This document shows, piece by piece, positions 31,748 through 40,512 of a stretch of 64,000 nt of DNA. Position 1 is the first letter of the stretch. Every line of letters starts with the position of its first letter. The notes below the pieces were generated by a model. It was not told the origin of the DNA. It did not search any database and saw nothing but the letters and a program-made list of their open reading frames with translations. This DNA is from Flagellatimonas centrodinii (GTDB lineage: Bacteria > Pseudomonadota > Gammaproteobacteria > Nevskiales > Nevskiaceae). The DNA lies in NCBI RefSeq assembly GCF_016918765.2, contig NZ_CP092104.1, positions 3,224,001 through 3,288,000 on the forward strand, written 5' to 3'. The position numbers and the translations under genes were made by a program.

Positions 31748-33124
31748 TCAGACCGCGCCGAGGCGGGAGATCGCGTTCACGGTCATGTACTTGTTGTACA
31801 CATCCACACCTTCATCACTGAACAGGCTCTTGTAGCCGCCGGTGGTCGATTCGGTGTGGGTGATACGGCTCATGCGGTTGGCCTGGATATCGTGGCTGAG
31901 CACGTAGGTCCAGGACCACGCCGGATTCCCCTTGCCGTCCTTGACCGACTTGTCGCCGGCGCTGTACTGCGACCAGCCCGGCTCGAACGACTTCCACATT
32001 TCGCCGCGGCGGTCGTAGGTGATGTAGGCAATGAACTGCTGGTTGCGAACATCGATCCACACCCGCTTCTTGCCCACCGGCGCACGCGGATAGCCCACCG
32101 GCTCGGCTTCCAGCACGATGCACTCGGGGCACATCGAGAAGTTGGTGTCGAGGAAGGTCTGACCCTTGGGGCCGCCGTGATAACCGATTTCCCAGTTGTC
32201 CTTGTCGCCCGCCCAGTTGTCGCTGACGGCACCCAGCATCGGCTTGCGCTCGATGATCTTGTAGTTGCCCCAGGTCATCATCGGGTCGCCGGCGGCCCAG
32301 GCATCGGACAGGAACCAGGTGATACCCGGCAGCAGCGGTTCGAAACGCTGGTTGGTCGGGAACTGGCGCACCCGACGGAACGCCGGCAGGTAGCCGTGAA
32401 GATCGGGGAACTTGTTCTGGTCGTAATGCCAAACGCTGAGGAAGGAGCTACCCGAGGTGTCCTGCGGCGCGGTGAACCACACCGACTGCAGGCGGAGCAG
32501 GTCTTCACCCTTCTCGAACACGGTGCCATCGAGGCGGGCATTACACTGCAGCTCGGCCCAGACGAAATCGTACTGGTAGGCCTGCGCACCGGCGGGATCG
32601 ATGTCCCACTGACGGATGGCGTACTGACAATAGTCGTGACGCCCCCAGGACAGGGTCAGGTTGGCGATCGCCTCTTCGCCGGTGCCGGCTTCGGTGAAGG
32701 GCAACCCGCCCAGCCAGCGTTCGCCGGACTGTGCGTAGATGTTGCCATCCTCGCCGATCTTCGCCTTGCCGCGGTTGCGCAGCGTCGCCTCGAGAAAGTC
32801 GTTGGGGTGAAGCTTGGTGGGGTCGGTGACGGTCGGCACGATCTTGATCCGACGGCCCATCGTCTTCACCTGCTGGAAGGTGATGGGGTCGAGAAGGTCC
32901 TTCACGGCGTCGACGTTGTCGGCGGTCACGAAGTCACCCGTCTTGATCTTGCCCTTGGTGTACATCTCGACCGAGGTCAGTTCATCGGGGTAGGCCTTTT
33001 CCATGCTGCCATTGGCAATCATCGGCCAGAGCGGTGCCAGGACACCCGCGGCTGAGGCGCCCTTGAGGGTGCGCTCCAGGAACAGGCGGCGGCTGTAATC
33101 GACATCAAACTTGCGGATATGCAT
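31748..33124 (-). CDS. DUF1329 family Tat-exported protein, paralogue B
   Basis: 458 aa, clearly paralogous to the gene at 27174-28547. Starts MHIRKFDVDYSRRLFLE with a twin-arginine motif. Shared blocks are TLSWGRHDYCQYAI, FLSVWHYDQNKFPDL, RQFPTNQRFEPLLPG, SDAWAAGDPMMTWGNYK and KKRVWIDVRNQQF. Having two DUF1329 genes around one DUF1302/YCF48 pair suggests sub-functionalisation. Exported folded to the periplasm. Second gene of the envelope operon after the RND exporter. Confidence 0.88.
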   Translation of the reverse strand: MHIRKFDVDYSRRLFLERTLKGASAAGVLAPLWPMIANGSMEKAYPDELTSVEMYTKGKIKTGDFVTADNVDAVKDLLDPITFQQVKTMGRRIKIVPTVTDPTKLHPNDFLEATLRNRGKAKIGEDGNIYAQSGERWLGGLPFTEAGTGEEAIANLTLSWGRHDYCQYAIRQWDIDPAGAQAYQYDFVWAELQCNARLDGTVFEKGEDLLRLQSVWFTAPQDTSGSSFLSVWHYDQNKFPDLHGYLPAFRRVRQFPTNQRFEPLLPGITWFLSDAWAAGDPMMTWGNYKIIERKPMLGAVSDNWAGDKDNWEIGYHGGPKGQTFLDTNFSMCPECIVLEAEPVGYPRAPVGKKRVWIDVRNQQFIAYITYDRRGEMWKSFEPGWSQYSAGDKSVKDGKGNPAWSWTYVLSHDIQANRMSRITHTESTTGGYKSLFSDEGVDVYNKYMTVNAISRLGAV

Positions 33125-33147
33125 ACGTAGCTCTCCTCACTTCATTG

Positions 33148-33185
33148 ACAACCCGTGATCCGGTGGTTGTTTCCGGGGCCCGGAA
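33148..33185. other. Inverted repeats between RND and DUF1329-B
   Basis: ACAACC/GGTTGT arms (33148-33170) and, directly beside them, TTCCGGG-G-CCCGGAA (33171-33185). The 128-nt gap holds no gene. Confidence 0.45.
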
Positions 33186-33252
33186 CGCGAGCGCGAATTC
33201 AGACACGGGGTGGTTACGATCCAACGACCGATTTGGACGCATCGAACTCCCC

Positions 33253-35706
33253 CTATTTGGCCGGCACCATCGATGCCGAGCCGAGACCGGCTTGCGCCGG
33301 GTCCTCGAACGCGGACAGATCGACGCTCTCACCGACGAACAGATCCTTTCTACCGACAAAGTGCGGCTTCAGCAGCCACACCAGCAGCGGCAGCACCACC
33401 AGCGCCAGCACCATGTTGATCAACATGATGAACACCAGCAGCAGGCCCATGTCGGCCAGGAACTTGAGGCCCGACAGGAAATACCAGGGCAGAATCGCCA
33501 ACAGCATGATGCTGGCGGTAAACATGATCGCCTTGCCGGTGGTGGTGTGGGCAATGGTGATGGCCTTGCCCCAGTCGCCATCTTCGGTCTGGTATTCCTC
33601 GCAGATGCGCGACAGCAGGTAAATGCCGTAGTCGATACCGACACCGACGCCGATGGCCGCAACCATCAGGGAGTTGACGTCGAGCCCGATGCCCATCAGA
33701 TGCATGATGGCGGTCAGCAGGAAGTTGGAAAGATTGACCGGGATCAGCAGCACCAGGCCCGCCACCATCGACCGGTAGGCGAAGCTGCAGGCGATGAAGA
33801 TTGCGAGATTCAGGAGGCCCAGAATCACCCAGTGGAAGCGTGACACCACGTTGTTCATCGCCTGCTGCAGGGCAATGGTGCCGGTGCCCAGCCGCACGGT
33901 GAAGGTCTCGAAATCGGTGCCGACTTCTTCAATGGCGCGGCGCGCCGAGGCCAGCGCCGCATCGACGGTTTCCTGCTTGTTGTCCTGGTACCACAGCGAT
34001 ACCGTGGAGTTCTGCATATTGAAGTCGATGACATGCGAGAACGCCTTGGTGCTGCTGCCCAGCGTAACCGCCGTGGCCGCCGCATTGGTGGCACCGTCAT
34101 TGGGGTCGATTGGCAGCCATTTGGGGTGCCCACCGGCGAACAGTCGGTTCCCCTCCATCAGGTAATCGCCGAACGACAGGGTCGCCCGTGGCGGATGATC
34201 GCCCTGCTCCATCAACTGCTGCAGGCGGAACATCGTGCCCACCGTCTCGGCCTGACGGGCAACCCGGCTGGGGTCGTTCGGGTTCTTGGCTTCCAGCACG
34301 ATTTCCAGCGTATTGACGCCCGGGAAATTGCGGTTGATCTGCCGGACCGCCTCGTTGTACTCGGAGTCGTACCACAGCAGATTGGAGCCCTCCACTGGAT
34401 TCCCGATCTTGATCTGCAGCGCGGTGAACACCGAGAACACCGCCAGCGCCGCAACCACCACCGTGGTGTAGCGCGCACGCGACCCGTGGGTCAGCGACGA
34501 CACGCCCCGCAGCACCGTCTGGAAGCCCTGCTGGAAGCCGCCGTTGGCTTCGCCGTCGCCCACCAGCTTGTCAACGTTCTTCGGCGGCGGCAGTGATGCC
34601 AGCAGCAGCGAGATCAGGACCACCCCGGTGGGGATCATCCAGATCGCCCAGAACCCGCAGAACAGGGCGAATCGCTCCATCGCCGGAATCGGCGCGATGG
34701 CGATCAGAAAGATGCCGACGGTGTCAGTGAAGATTCCCAGCACCGACGGCGCCATCATCACGCCCATGGTGATTTCCGCGGCCTTGCCACGGTCACCGAC
34801 CTGGGCATAGATCTCGTAATAGCGTTCGGTGAACTGCACGCAGTGGGAGAACGATCGCGCCACCAACAGCAGCGGCACGATCATCAGCAGCGGCTCGATC
34901 GGCGAGCCCAACCACCCCATCAGACCGAAGCCCCAGATCGCCGCCACCGTGCTGGTGATGATCGGTGTGACGATGCCAACCACGTTGCGCATGTACAGCA
35001 CCAGCGCAAAGATCAGCGCCGACAGGGTGATGGCAAAAATGCCGATCATTTGGGCCTGGTACTGATAGACCCATCCGGTCAAGGCCGGCTGACCCGCCAG
35101 GTAGACGTCATGTTCGTCGTCGCGGGCGGCTTCCACCAGCCCCTGGACGTATTCAAAGGCGTCGCCGTAATCGAGCAGCCGCTCGATGAAGGTGGCATGC
35201 ACCAAAGTCGCCGAGTTATCCCGGGAAATAAGAAATTCACGCGAGTTCGGTGATTTCTCCACCCGTTCGCGAAACTCCGCCAGTTCCTCGGGGGTTGCCG
35301 GAACGCGGTCTTCCATCAACGGCCGCATGTCGATGCCGTACGGCGTGGCTTCGGCATAGCGCGCCTTTTCGGTCGCGATGGACAGGATCTGGTCGTGATC
35401 GACGCCGGGCGACAGGTCGATGTCGCGCGTCATCTGCCACACCTTCTGCAAGGTTTCGGCGTTGTAGATATCGCCGTCCTTGCGCTGGATCATCACCGTC
35501 ATCGTCAGCGGGTTGCCGAAATTCGGGTGGTCCTTGAAGACCTGGACGAAGGGATCGTCCTTGGGCAGCAGGTCGGAAAAGATGGTCTTCAGCTGGACCC
35601 CGGGCAGCCCGAGGCCGAACCCGATCGTCACCAGCACGAAACCCACCATCGACAGGCGACGGTGGCGCATGACCCATTGGGCAAGACGGAAACGGAGCGC
35701 GTGCAC
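33253..35706 (-). CDS. RND-superfamily exporter (COG1033/MMPL type)
   Basis: 817 aa with 12 predicted membrane helices in two sets, each preceded by a large periplasmic loop. Typical segments are GFGLGLPGVQLKTIFSDLLPKDDP, given here as TIFSDLLPKDDPFV, then LMIVPLLLVARSFSHCVQFTERYYE and GVGVGIDYGIYLLSRICEEY (GxGxDYxxYL motif). It belongs to the lipid/hydrophobe-transporting branch related to HpnN and MmpL rather than to AcrB. I chose GTG at 35706, which has AGGGGG five bases upstream; a TTG ten codons earlier lacks a site. First large gene of the envelope operon. Confidence 0.88.
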   Translation of the reverse strand: MHALRFRLAQWVMRHRRLSMVGFVLVTIGFGLGLPGVQLKTIFSDLLPKDDPFVQVFKDHPNFGNPLTMTVMIQRKDGDIYNAETLQKVWQMTRDIDLSPGVDHDQILSIATEKARYAEATPYGIDMRPLMEDRVPATPEELAEFRERVEKSPNSREFLISRDNSATLVHATFIERLLDYGDAFEYVQGLVEAARDDEHDVYLAGQPALTGWVYQYQAQMIGIFAITLSALIFALVLYMRNVVGIVTPIITSTVAAIWGFGLMGWLGSPIEPLLMIVPLLLVARSFSHCVQFTERYYEIYAQVGDRGKAAEITMGVMMAPSVLGIFTDTVGIFLIAIAPIPAMERFALFCGFWAIWMIPTGVVLISLLLASLPPPKNVDKLVGDGEANGGFQQGFQTVLRGVSSLTHGSRARYTTVVVAALAVFSVFTALQIKIGNPVEGSNLLWYDSEYNEAVRQINRNFPGVNTLEIVLEAKNPNDPSRVARQAETVGTMFRLQQLMEQGDHPPRATLSFGDYLMEGNRLFAGGHPKWLPIDPNDGATNAAATAVTLGSSTKAFSHVIDFNMQNSTVSLWYQDNKQETVDAALASARRAIEEVGTDFETFTVRLGTGTIALQQAMNNVVSRFHWVILGLLNLAIFIACSFAYRSMVAGLVLLIPVNLSNFLLTAIMHLMGIGLDVNSLMVAAIGVGVGIDYGIYLLSRICEEYQTEDGDWGKAITIAHTTTGKAIMFTASIMLLAILPWYFLSGLKFLADMGLLLVFIMLINMVLALVVLPLLVWLLKPHFVGRKDLFVGESVDLSAFEDPAQAGLGSASMVPAK

Positions 35707-35716
35707 TGGCGCCCCC

Positions 35717-35821
35717 TCAGTTGGCGGTGCCGGCAACGCCGGACCACATCGACAGGTACAGCGGCAACACGCCGCACGACAGGCCCTGCAAGGGGCGGCT
35801 CACCAAACCGAATGGCTGCAA
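35717..35821 (-). CDS. 34-aa ORF at the head of the envelope operon
   Basis: TTG start with AGGAG seven bases upstream. It encodes MQPFGLVSRPLQGLSCGV followed by LPLYLSMWSGVAGTAN, a single hydrophobic helix with a small polar tail. It ends 10 nt before the RND GTG. It could be a real small membrane protein or a leader that couples translation. Not recognised. Confidence 0.4.
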   Translation of the reverse strand: MQPFGLVSRPLQGLSCGVLPLYLSMWSGVAGTAN

Positions 35822-35922
35822 GATCGTTCTCCTGACCCGCTTTGTATAGTCACCATCACCCCGGCCAGGGGCGACGCTGCTCCTCGTCGATGCATTAGGG
35901 CGCAGGGCCTCGGTGCGTCGCA

Positions 35923-35943
35923 CTACACAAAAGGGTAGTTTTG
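35923..35943. promoter_or_regulatory. Palindromic operator, copy 2
   Basis: CTACAC-AAAA-GGGTAG (35923-35938) followed by TTTTG, the same 16-bp frame and flank as the copy at 25672. It lies 217 bp upstream of the RND start and 30 bp beyond the LuxR stop. Confidence 0.6.
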
Positions 35944-35972
35944 CCCTCCCCACCCCGGGGAGACCGTGCGGC

Positions 35973-38660
35973 CTACTCGATCAGGCCGAGGCTGCGGGCC
36001 GCCGTGATCGCCTGCAGGCGACTGCCCACGGCGAGCTTGGCGTAGATGTTCTTGAGGTGGAACTTGACCGTGTTTTCCGACACGAAGATCCGCTTGGCCA
36101 TGGCCTTGTTGGACACGCCGTTGCCGAGCAGGATGAGGATCTCCTTCTCGCGGTCGGTCAGCGGCTCCAGCGGCGCCTCGATCACCGCCCGCCGAGCCCC
36201 TCCCAGATCGGTGCCGGAGGCCCGCAGCAGCCGCTCGACGTAGTCACGGCTGACGCCACCGCCCTCCCCCGGTTGTTCCAGCAAGGCCTGGCAGGCCTGC
36301 CGCAACAGCTCCATCAGGCCGGGCCCCTCGTCGAGAAAACAGCGGATGAAACCGCCCGGCGCGGCCAGCTGCAAGGCCCGTTGCAGGCTTCGCTGGGCGG
36401 CATTGTGCGCCTCGCGGCGCCGATGCAGCAGGGCTTCCAGCAGATACAGACGAATCTGTCGGTAAATTCGTCCGGGCTGGATCTCCAGGGCCGTGGACAG
36501 CCACTGCTGGGCATCGGCGATCTGACCGCTGTGGATCGCCAGACGGATAGCGCCAAGCCGGTCATCGCAGGCATCGGCGGCGATGGTGAGCCAGGCCGGC
36601 GGCTCGGGGTCGACCGGCGCCAGCTCGGCGATCGCCCGGGCGTGCTCGAGCTGACCGGCGATCAGCGCCCGCCGCACCCGCTCCCAGGCAAACAACTGCA
36701 GCAGCCGCGGCCAGCCGTTGGCGCGGGCGAGCCCCTCGGCCTCGTCCAGCACCTCCAGCGCACGGGTGACCCGTCCGCGAGCGTCGAACACCCGCACCGC
36801 CGCAAGTTGGGCGATGGCGAGAAAATCCGGCAAGGTCGACTCGACAATCATTTCCCGATGCTGGCCGTAAAGCGCCTCGGCAGCATCAAGGTCGTTGGCT
36901 TCGTACAGCGCCCACAACTGGCAGGCCACCAGCGATGCGGAAGCCTGCGAGGCATCGGAGCGCACCCAGGGCTCGGTCTGCGCCACACGAAATCGTTCCA
37001 GCGCCTGCTGCAACTCGCCCTGCAACAGCATGGCCATGCCGGTGACACCGACGTTGTAACCGCTGCTGAAGGAGGCGGCACCCCGCTGCGAATACATCCG
37101 CGCCACCGACAGGCATTGACGGGCCGACTCGAACGCGCCCATCGACAGATGACGGTAGGCGGCCAGGTTGCCGGCTGCACCCAGTTCAAAGGCGTCGAAG
37201 CCTTCGGCGTCCTCGACCGCAAGATCAATCTGCTCGACCCGGGCGAAGGCATCCGCCAGGTCGTCGCCGGAGATGGCCGCCATCGACAGCACCACCGATG
37301 CGTTGACCACCCCGTCACGATGAAACCCCTCCAGCGCCTCGATAAAGGGCTTCAGGCGGGCACGGCGATGCAGGAACGTGAGGGCATAGGCCGCCTTGAC
37401 CACCAGCGACGGCCGAGCCACCACCTGTTCGAACGGCAAACGGTCGAGCCAGCGCTCCATGGTGATCAGCTGCGCATCGGCGATCAATTGCGGCGACCAG
37501 TGCTCGAGCAGATCGGCGGCCTGTTCGAGGTCCCCGGCGGCCAGCGCATGGTGCATCGCATCATCCGGCCGCGCGTGCTCCGCATGCCAGGCCGCGGCAC
37601 GGCGATGGACCTCTTTGGCCATCCCCGGCGACAGGGTTTCGAACTGGTCCGCCAGGAACGAGGCGAAAAGCCCGTGGTACTTGAACCAGCGACCGTCGAT
37701 GTCGAGGTTGCGCAGGAACAGCCCCGACCGCGCTACCCGCAACAGCAGGTCCTGGGCGTCGGCGCGCCCGGTCACCGCCTCGCACAAGGGCGCACACAGG
37801 CGGGTCAGCAGGCTGGTCTGCAGCAGGAAGGTCTGCAGCTCCGGGTCCTGCAGACCGAGGACATTGTCGGTGAGGTATTCGGCCAGCTCCCGCGGCCGGT
37901 AGGCCGCCAGATCCGCGAGATCGCGACGGACCTGCGGACTCGCCAGCGACAACCGGAACAGTTGCAGGGCCGCCGGCCAACCCTCGGTGCGACGGAAGAT
38001 GACGTCGAGTTCCTGGTCGCTGATCGCCTGCTCGCCGGTGTGCCCGAAAAAGGCGCGCACCTCGTCGACCGAAAAGCGGAGGTCATCGGCATGAAGAATC
38101 TGTGCCTGCTGGTTGACCACCAACCGGGACAGGCCGACGTCCGGCACCGAGCGCGAGCCGATGAACAGATGGACCCGTTCGGGCACCCGCTCCAGCAATT
38201 CCCGGAAAAACAGGTGCAAGGCTCGCGAGGTGATCGTCTGCAGTTCGTCGATGAACAGCGCGACCGGCTGGGGCGCCTGCAGCAGACGGTCGATGATCCA
38301 GTCCGAGCGCCGCCGCCAGCGCACTGCCGGCGCCTCCTGCATCTCATCACCGACCACTTCGCCTACCAGCATTTCCATGTGTCGGAAAAACCGTCGGGGA
38401 TCGTTGTCGGCATCGTCCAGTGTCAACCAGCCGGTGACCATGTCGTGATCGTCACAGGCCTGTTTGATCTGTTGCAGCAGGGTGGTCTTGCCATGCCCGG
38501 CAGGCCCCTGGAGCAGGGCGATGCGCGGCCGGTCTTGACCCAGCAGGCGGGCCAGCAGGGCGGTACGAACGACGGCACGCGGCGGCGCCGAGGGCGCGAA
38601 CAATTTGTGCGCGCACACCTCGATCGTTACAGCCTCCTTGTCGCGAGGCAGGTCGCCCAT
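35973..38660 (-). CDS. MalT-type (LAL) LuxR-family transcriptional activator
   Basis: 895 aa. An N-terminal STAND ATPase has Walker A GPAGHGKTTLLQQ (52-64) and Walker B VALFIDELQ. A long TPR-like helical middle follows, then a C-terminal LuxR helix-turn-helix: LTDREKEILILLGNGVSNKA with ENTVKFHLKNIYAKL. LAL proteins bind ATP and a small inducer, oligomerise and activate nearby operons. It lies directly upstream of the envelope operon in the same direction, with one of two shared palindromes in the 266-bp gap, so it is the likely activator of both operons. Confidence 0.92.
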   Translation of the reverse strand: MGDLPRDKEAVTIEVCAHKLFAPSAPPRAVVRTALLARLLGQDRPRIALLQGPAGHGKTTLLQQIKQACDDHDMVTGWLTLDDADNDPRRFFRHMEMLVGEVVGDEMQEAPAVRWRRRSDWIIDRLLQAPQPVALFIDELQTITSRALHLFFRELLERVPERVHLFIGSRSVPDVGLSRLVVNQQAQILHADDLRFSVDEVRAFFGHTGEQAISDQELDVIFRRTEGWPAALQLFRLSLASPQVRRDLADLAAYRPRELAEYLTDNVLGLQDPELQTFLLQTSLLTRLCAPLCEAVTGRADAQDLLLRVARSGLFLRNLDIDGRWFKYHGLFASFLADQFETLSPGMAKEVHRRAAAWHAEHARPDDAMHHALAAGDLEQAADLLEHWSPQLIADAQLITMERWLDRLPFEQVVARPSLVVKAAYALTFLHRRARLKPFIEALEGFHRDGVVNASVVLSMAAISGDDLADAFARVEQIDLAVEDAEGFDAFELGAAGNLAAYRHLSMGAFESARQCLSVARMYSQRGAASFSSGYNVGVTGMAMLLQGELQQALERFRVAQTEPWVRSDASQASASLVACQLWALYEANDLDAAEALYGQHREMIVESTLPDFLAIAQLAAVRVFDARGRVTRALEVLDEAEGLARANGWPRLLQLFAWERVRRALIAGQLEHARAIAELAPVDPEPPAWLTIAADACDDRLGAIRLAIHSGQIADAQQWLSTALEIQPGRIYRQIRLYLLEALLHRRREAHNAAQRSLQRALQLAAPGGFIRCFLDEGPGLMELLRQACQALLEQPGEGGGVSRDYVERLLRASGTDLGGARRAVIEAPLEPLTDREKEILILLGNGVSNKAMAKRIFVSENTVKFHLKNIYAKLAVGSRLQAITAARSLGLIE

Positions 38661-38707
38661 TCCGCGCTCTCTCTCCAGGCCGGCCAGCCGGCATCTCGGG
38701 CTGAAGC

Positions 38708-40180
38708 CTAGTCTAGTGTCCGCGAAGGCGCCAAATCGTCCCCGCCATCGGCGGCATGGCTGAGCCTGCCGAGCCGTTGCAGCGCATCCGCCAGGGTGTC
38801 ACTCCAGGCGGCCCCCAGGTTCAGCCGGATGTGGTCGTGACAACCACCGGACGGCGAAAACACGAACCCCGGCATCACCGAAATCCCGTCTCGCAAGGCG
38901 GCCCGGTAGTAGTCAATTCCGTTCATGCCGGGCGGCAACTGCAGCCACAGCAGGAACCCGTAACGCGGCGTCGCCACGCGCGTGGCCGGGTGAAAGTGCG
39001 CATGCACCTGCTCCAACGCCCGACTGCGGGTGTCATCGATGGTCCGCACCACCCGCCGCAACTGATGCTCCAGGCTGGCCTCCCGCAGCAGCTGCGCCAG
39101 CGCCTGCTGTGTCAACGGGGGGCAGCCCCAACTCTGTCCCAGCCAGTTGCCGAGGACCGCGGCATGATGTCGGCCGGCGATGATCCAGCCGAGCCGCAGC
39201 CCCGGTGCGATGACCTTGGAAAAGGAGTTGCAATACAGCACATTGCCCTCCGTATCAAGGGCTTTGAGCGGCGCGCAACGGCTGCCACCGTAGCGGGCGT
39301 AGTCGCCGAACACGTCGTCTTCGATCAGCGGCACCCGGTAGCGTGCCGCCACCGCCACCAACCGCCGCTTGGCCGCCTCGGGCATGCAGGCGCCCGTCGG
39401 GTTCTGCACATTGGCCGACACCACCAGCGCCGCCGGCGGCTTGCGCTCGCAAGCGGCCTCGAACGCATCCACCGACACCCCGTTGACCGGATCGGTGGCG
39501 AGCTCCAGCACCTGCAGGCCCTGGGCTTCGGCCGTCATCAACAAGCCGTAGTAGGTCGGCGACTCACAGGCCACCACATCACCGCGCCGGGTCAGCGTCC
39601 GCAAGGCCAGTGCGACGCTGTCGGCGGCGCCGCTGGTGATGATCACCTCATCGGGGTGCACGCTGCAGCCGAACCGGGTCATGCGGGCGGCGATGGCCTG
39701 TCGCAGATCCGGCAGCCCGGCGCCGGACATGCTGCCCAGCAGTCGCCCCGCATCCCGGTGGGTCACCCGCATCAGACTGCGGGCCAGCGCCTTGATCGGC
39801 AACAGGGCCGGCGCCGGAATCGCGGCGCCCAGCGGCAACGTATCGCCCCCGGCAACGTGCTCGAGGATCTCGTTGAGCACGTCAGCGCCACTGACGGTGC
39901 CGGCGCGCTGCGCCGGACGGGTGGGCGGCGGCGGTGGCCGACGTGCCGGCAACCGGGCGAAGTAGCCGGATTGCGGCCGTGCCTGGGCGTAGCCCCGTTG
40001 CTCCAGCAGCCGCAACGCCGCCAGCACCGTACTCATGCTCAGACCTTCGCTGCGACTGAGCTGACGGATCGACGGCAACCGCTCCCCGGGGCGGATGGCG
40101 CCACTGCGAATGCCCTGCTCGAAGCGCCCGGCGAGCGCCCGGTAGCGCAGTGGCTCATCCGGCAACTGTTCTGTCTTCAT
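38708..40180 (-). CDS. MocR/PdxR-type GntR regulator with aminotransferase domain
   Basis: 490 aa. Residues 1-80 are a GntR winged helix (IRSGAIRPGERLPSIRQLSR, then GLSMSTVLAALRLLEQRGY). Residues 115-480 are a fold-type-I PLP domain: ENPTG-like NVQNPTGACMPE, DDVFGDYARY and the PLP lysine in NSFSKVIAPGLRLGW. It uses PLP or a PLP-amino acid adduct as effector. Divergent from the small membrane protein and methyltransferase genes, which are likely targets. 47 nt upstream of the LuxR gene. Confidence 0.92.
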   Translation of the reverse strand: MKTEQLPDEPLRYRALAGRFEQGIRSGAIRPGERLPSIRQLSRSEGLSMSTVLAALRLLEQRGYAQARPQSGYFARLPARRPPPPPTRPAQRAGTVSGADVLNEILEHVAGGDTLPLGAAIPAPALLPIKALARSLMRVTHRDAGRLLGSMSGAGLPDLRQAIAARMTRFGCSVHPDEVIITSGAADSVALALRTLTRRGDVVACESPTYYGLLMTAEAQGLQVLELATDPVNGVSVDAFEAACERKPPAALVVSANVQNPTGACMPEAAKRRLVAVAARYRVPLIEDDVFGDYARYGGSRCAPLKALDTEGNVLYCNSFSKVIAPGLRLGWIIAGRHHAAVLGNWLGQSWGCPPLTQQALAQLLREASLEHQLRRVVRTIDDTRSRALEQVHAHFHPATRVATPRYGFLLWLQLPPGMNGIDYYRAALRDGISVMPGFVFSPSGGCHDHIRLNLGAAWSDTLADALQRLGRLSHAADGGDDLAPSRTLD

Positions 40181-40254
40181 TGGCTACTTTTGTATCTGTT
40201 ACGGTCAGCGCCAGCTTGGCAGAGTGGCGGCCGCATCGTCCACCGGAATCGTGC

Positions 40255-40512
40255 ATGTCACCGCCCCGCCCGCTACCGCCCGTCACCAGCGTCCGCCCGC
40301 CCCGGCGCAGCCGTCCGGGGCGATTGCTGCAGGATCTGTTGATCGCCTTCACCCTGGCCTGCGCGGTCGGGCTGCTAATTGGCTATGCTTCGCGTTCGGC
40401 CCTCTGTGAGCCCACCGCAGTGTCTGCCATTCACACCGCACAGGACTGCGCCGGCCGGCCGCAGTCGATCCCGCCCGAACAACGCCTGGAACACGCCCTT
40501 GAATCTCTATGA
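40255..40512 (+). CDS. Small membrane protein upstream of the methyltransferase
   Basis: 85 aa: a proline/arginine-rich N-terminus, one transmembrane helix (LLIAFTLACAVGLLIGYA) and a short polar C-terminal part with two Cys. Unknown. Its 3' end overlaps the TTG start of the methyltransferase by 14 nt, pointing to coupled translation. Confidence 0.5.
   Translation: MSPPRPLPPVTSVRPPRRSRPGRLLQDLLIAFTLACAVGLLIGYASRSALCEPTAVSAIHTAQDCAGRPQSIPPEQRLEHALESL

Noticed and set aside
35913-38711. Long plus-strand ORF opposite the LuxR gene
   Set aside because: Antisense shadow; the minus frame has clear ATPase and HTH motifs.
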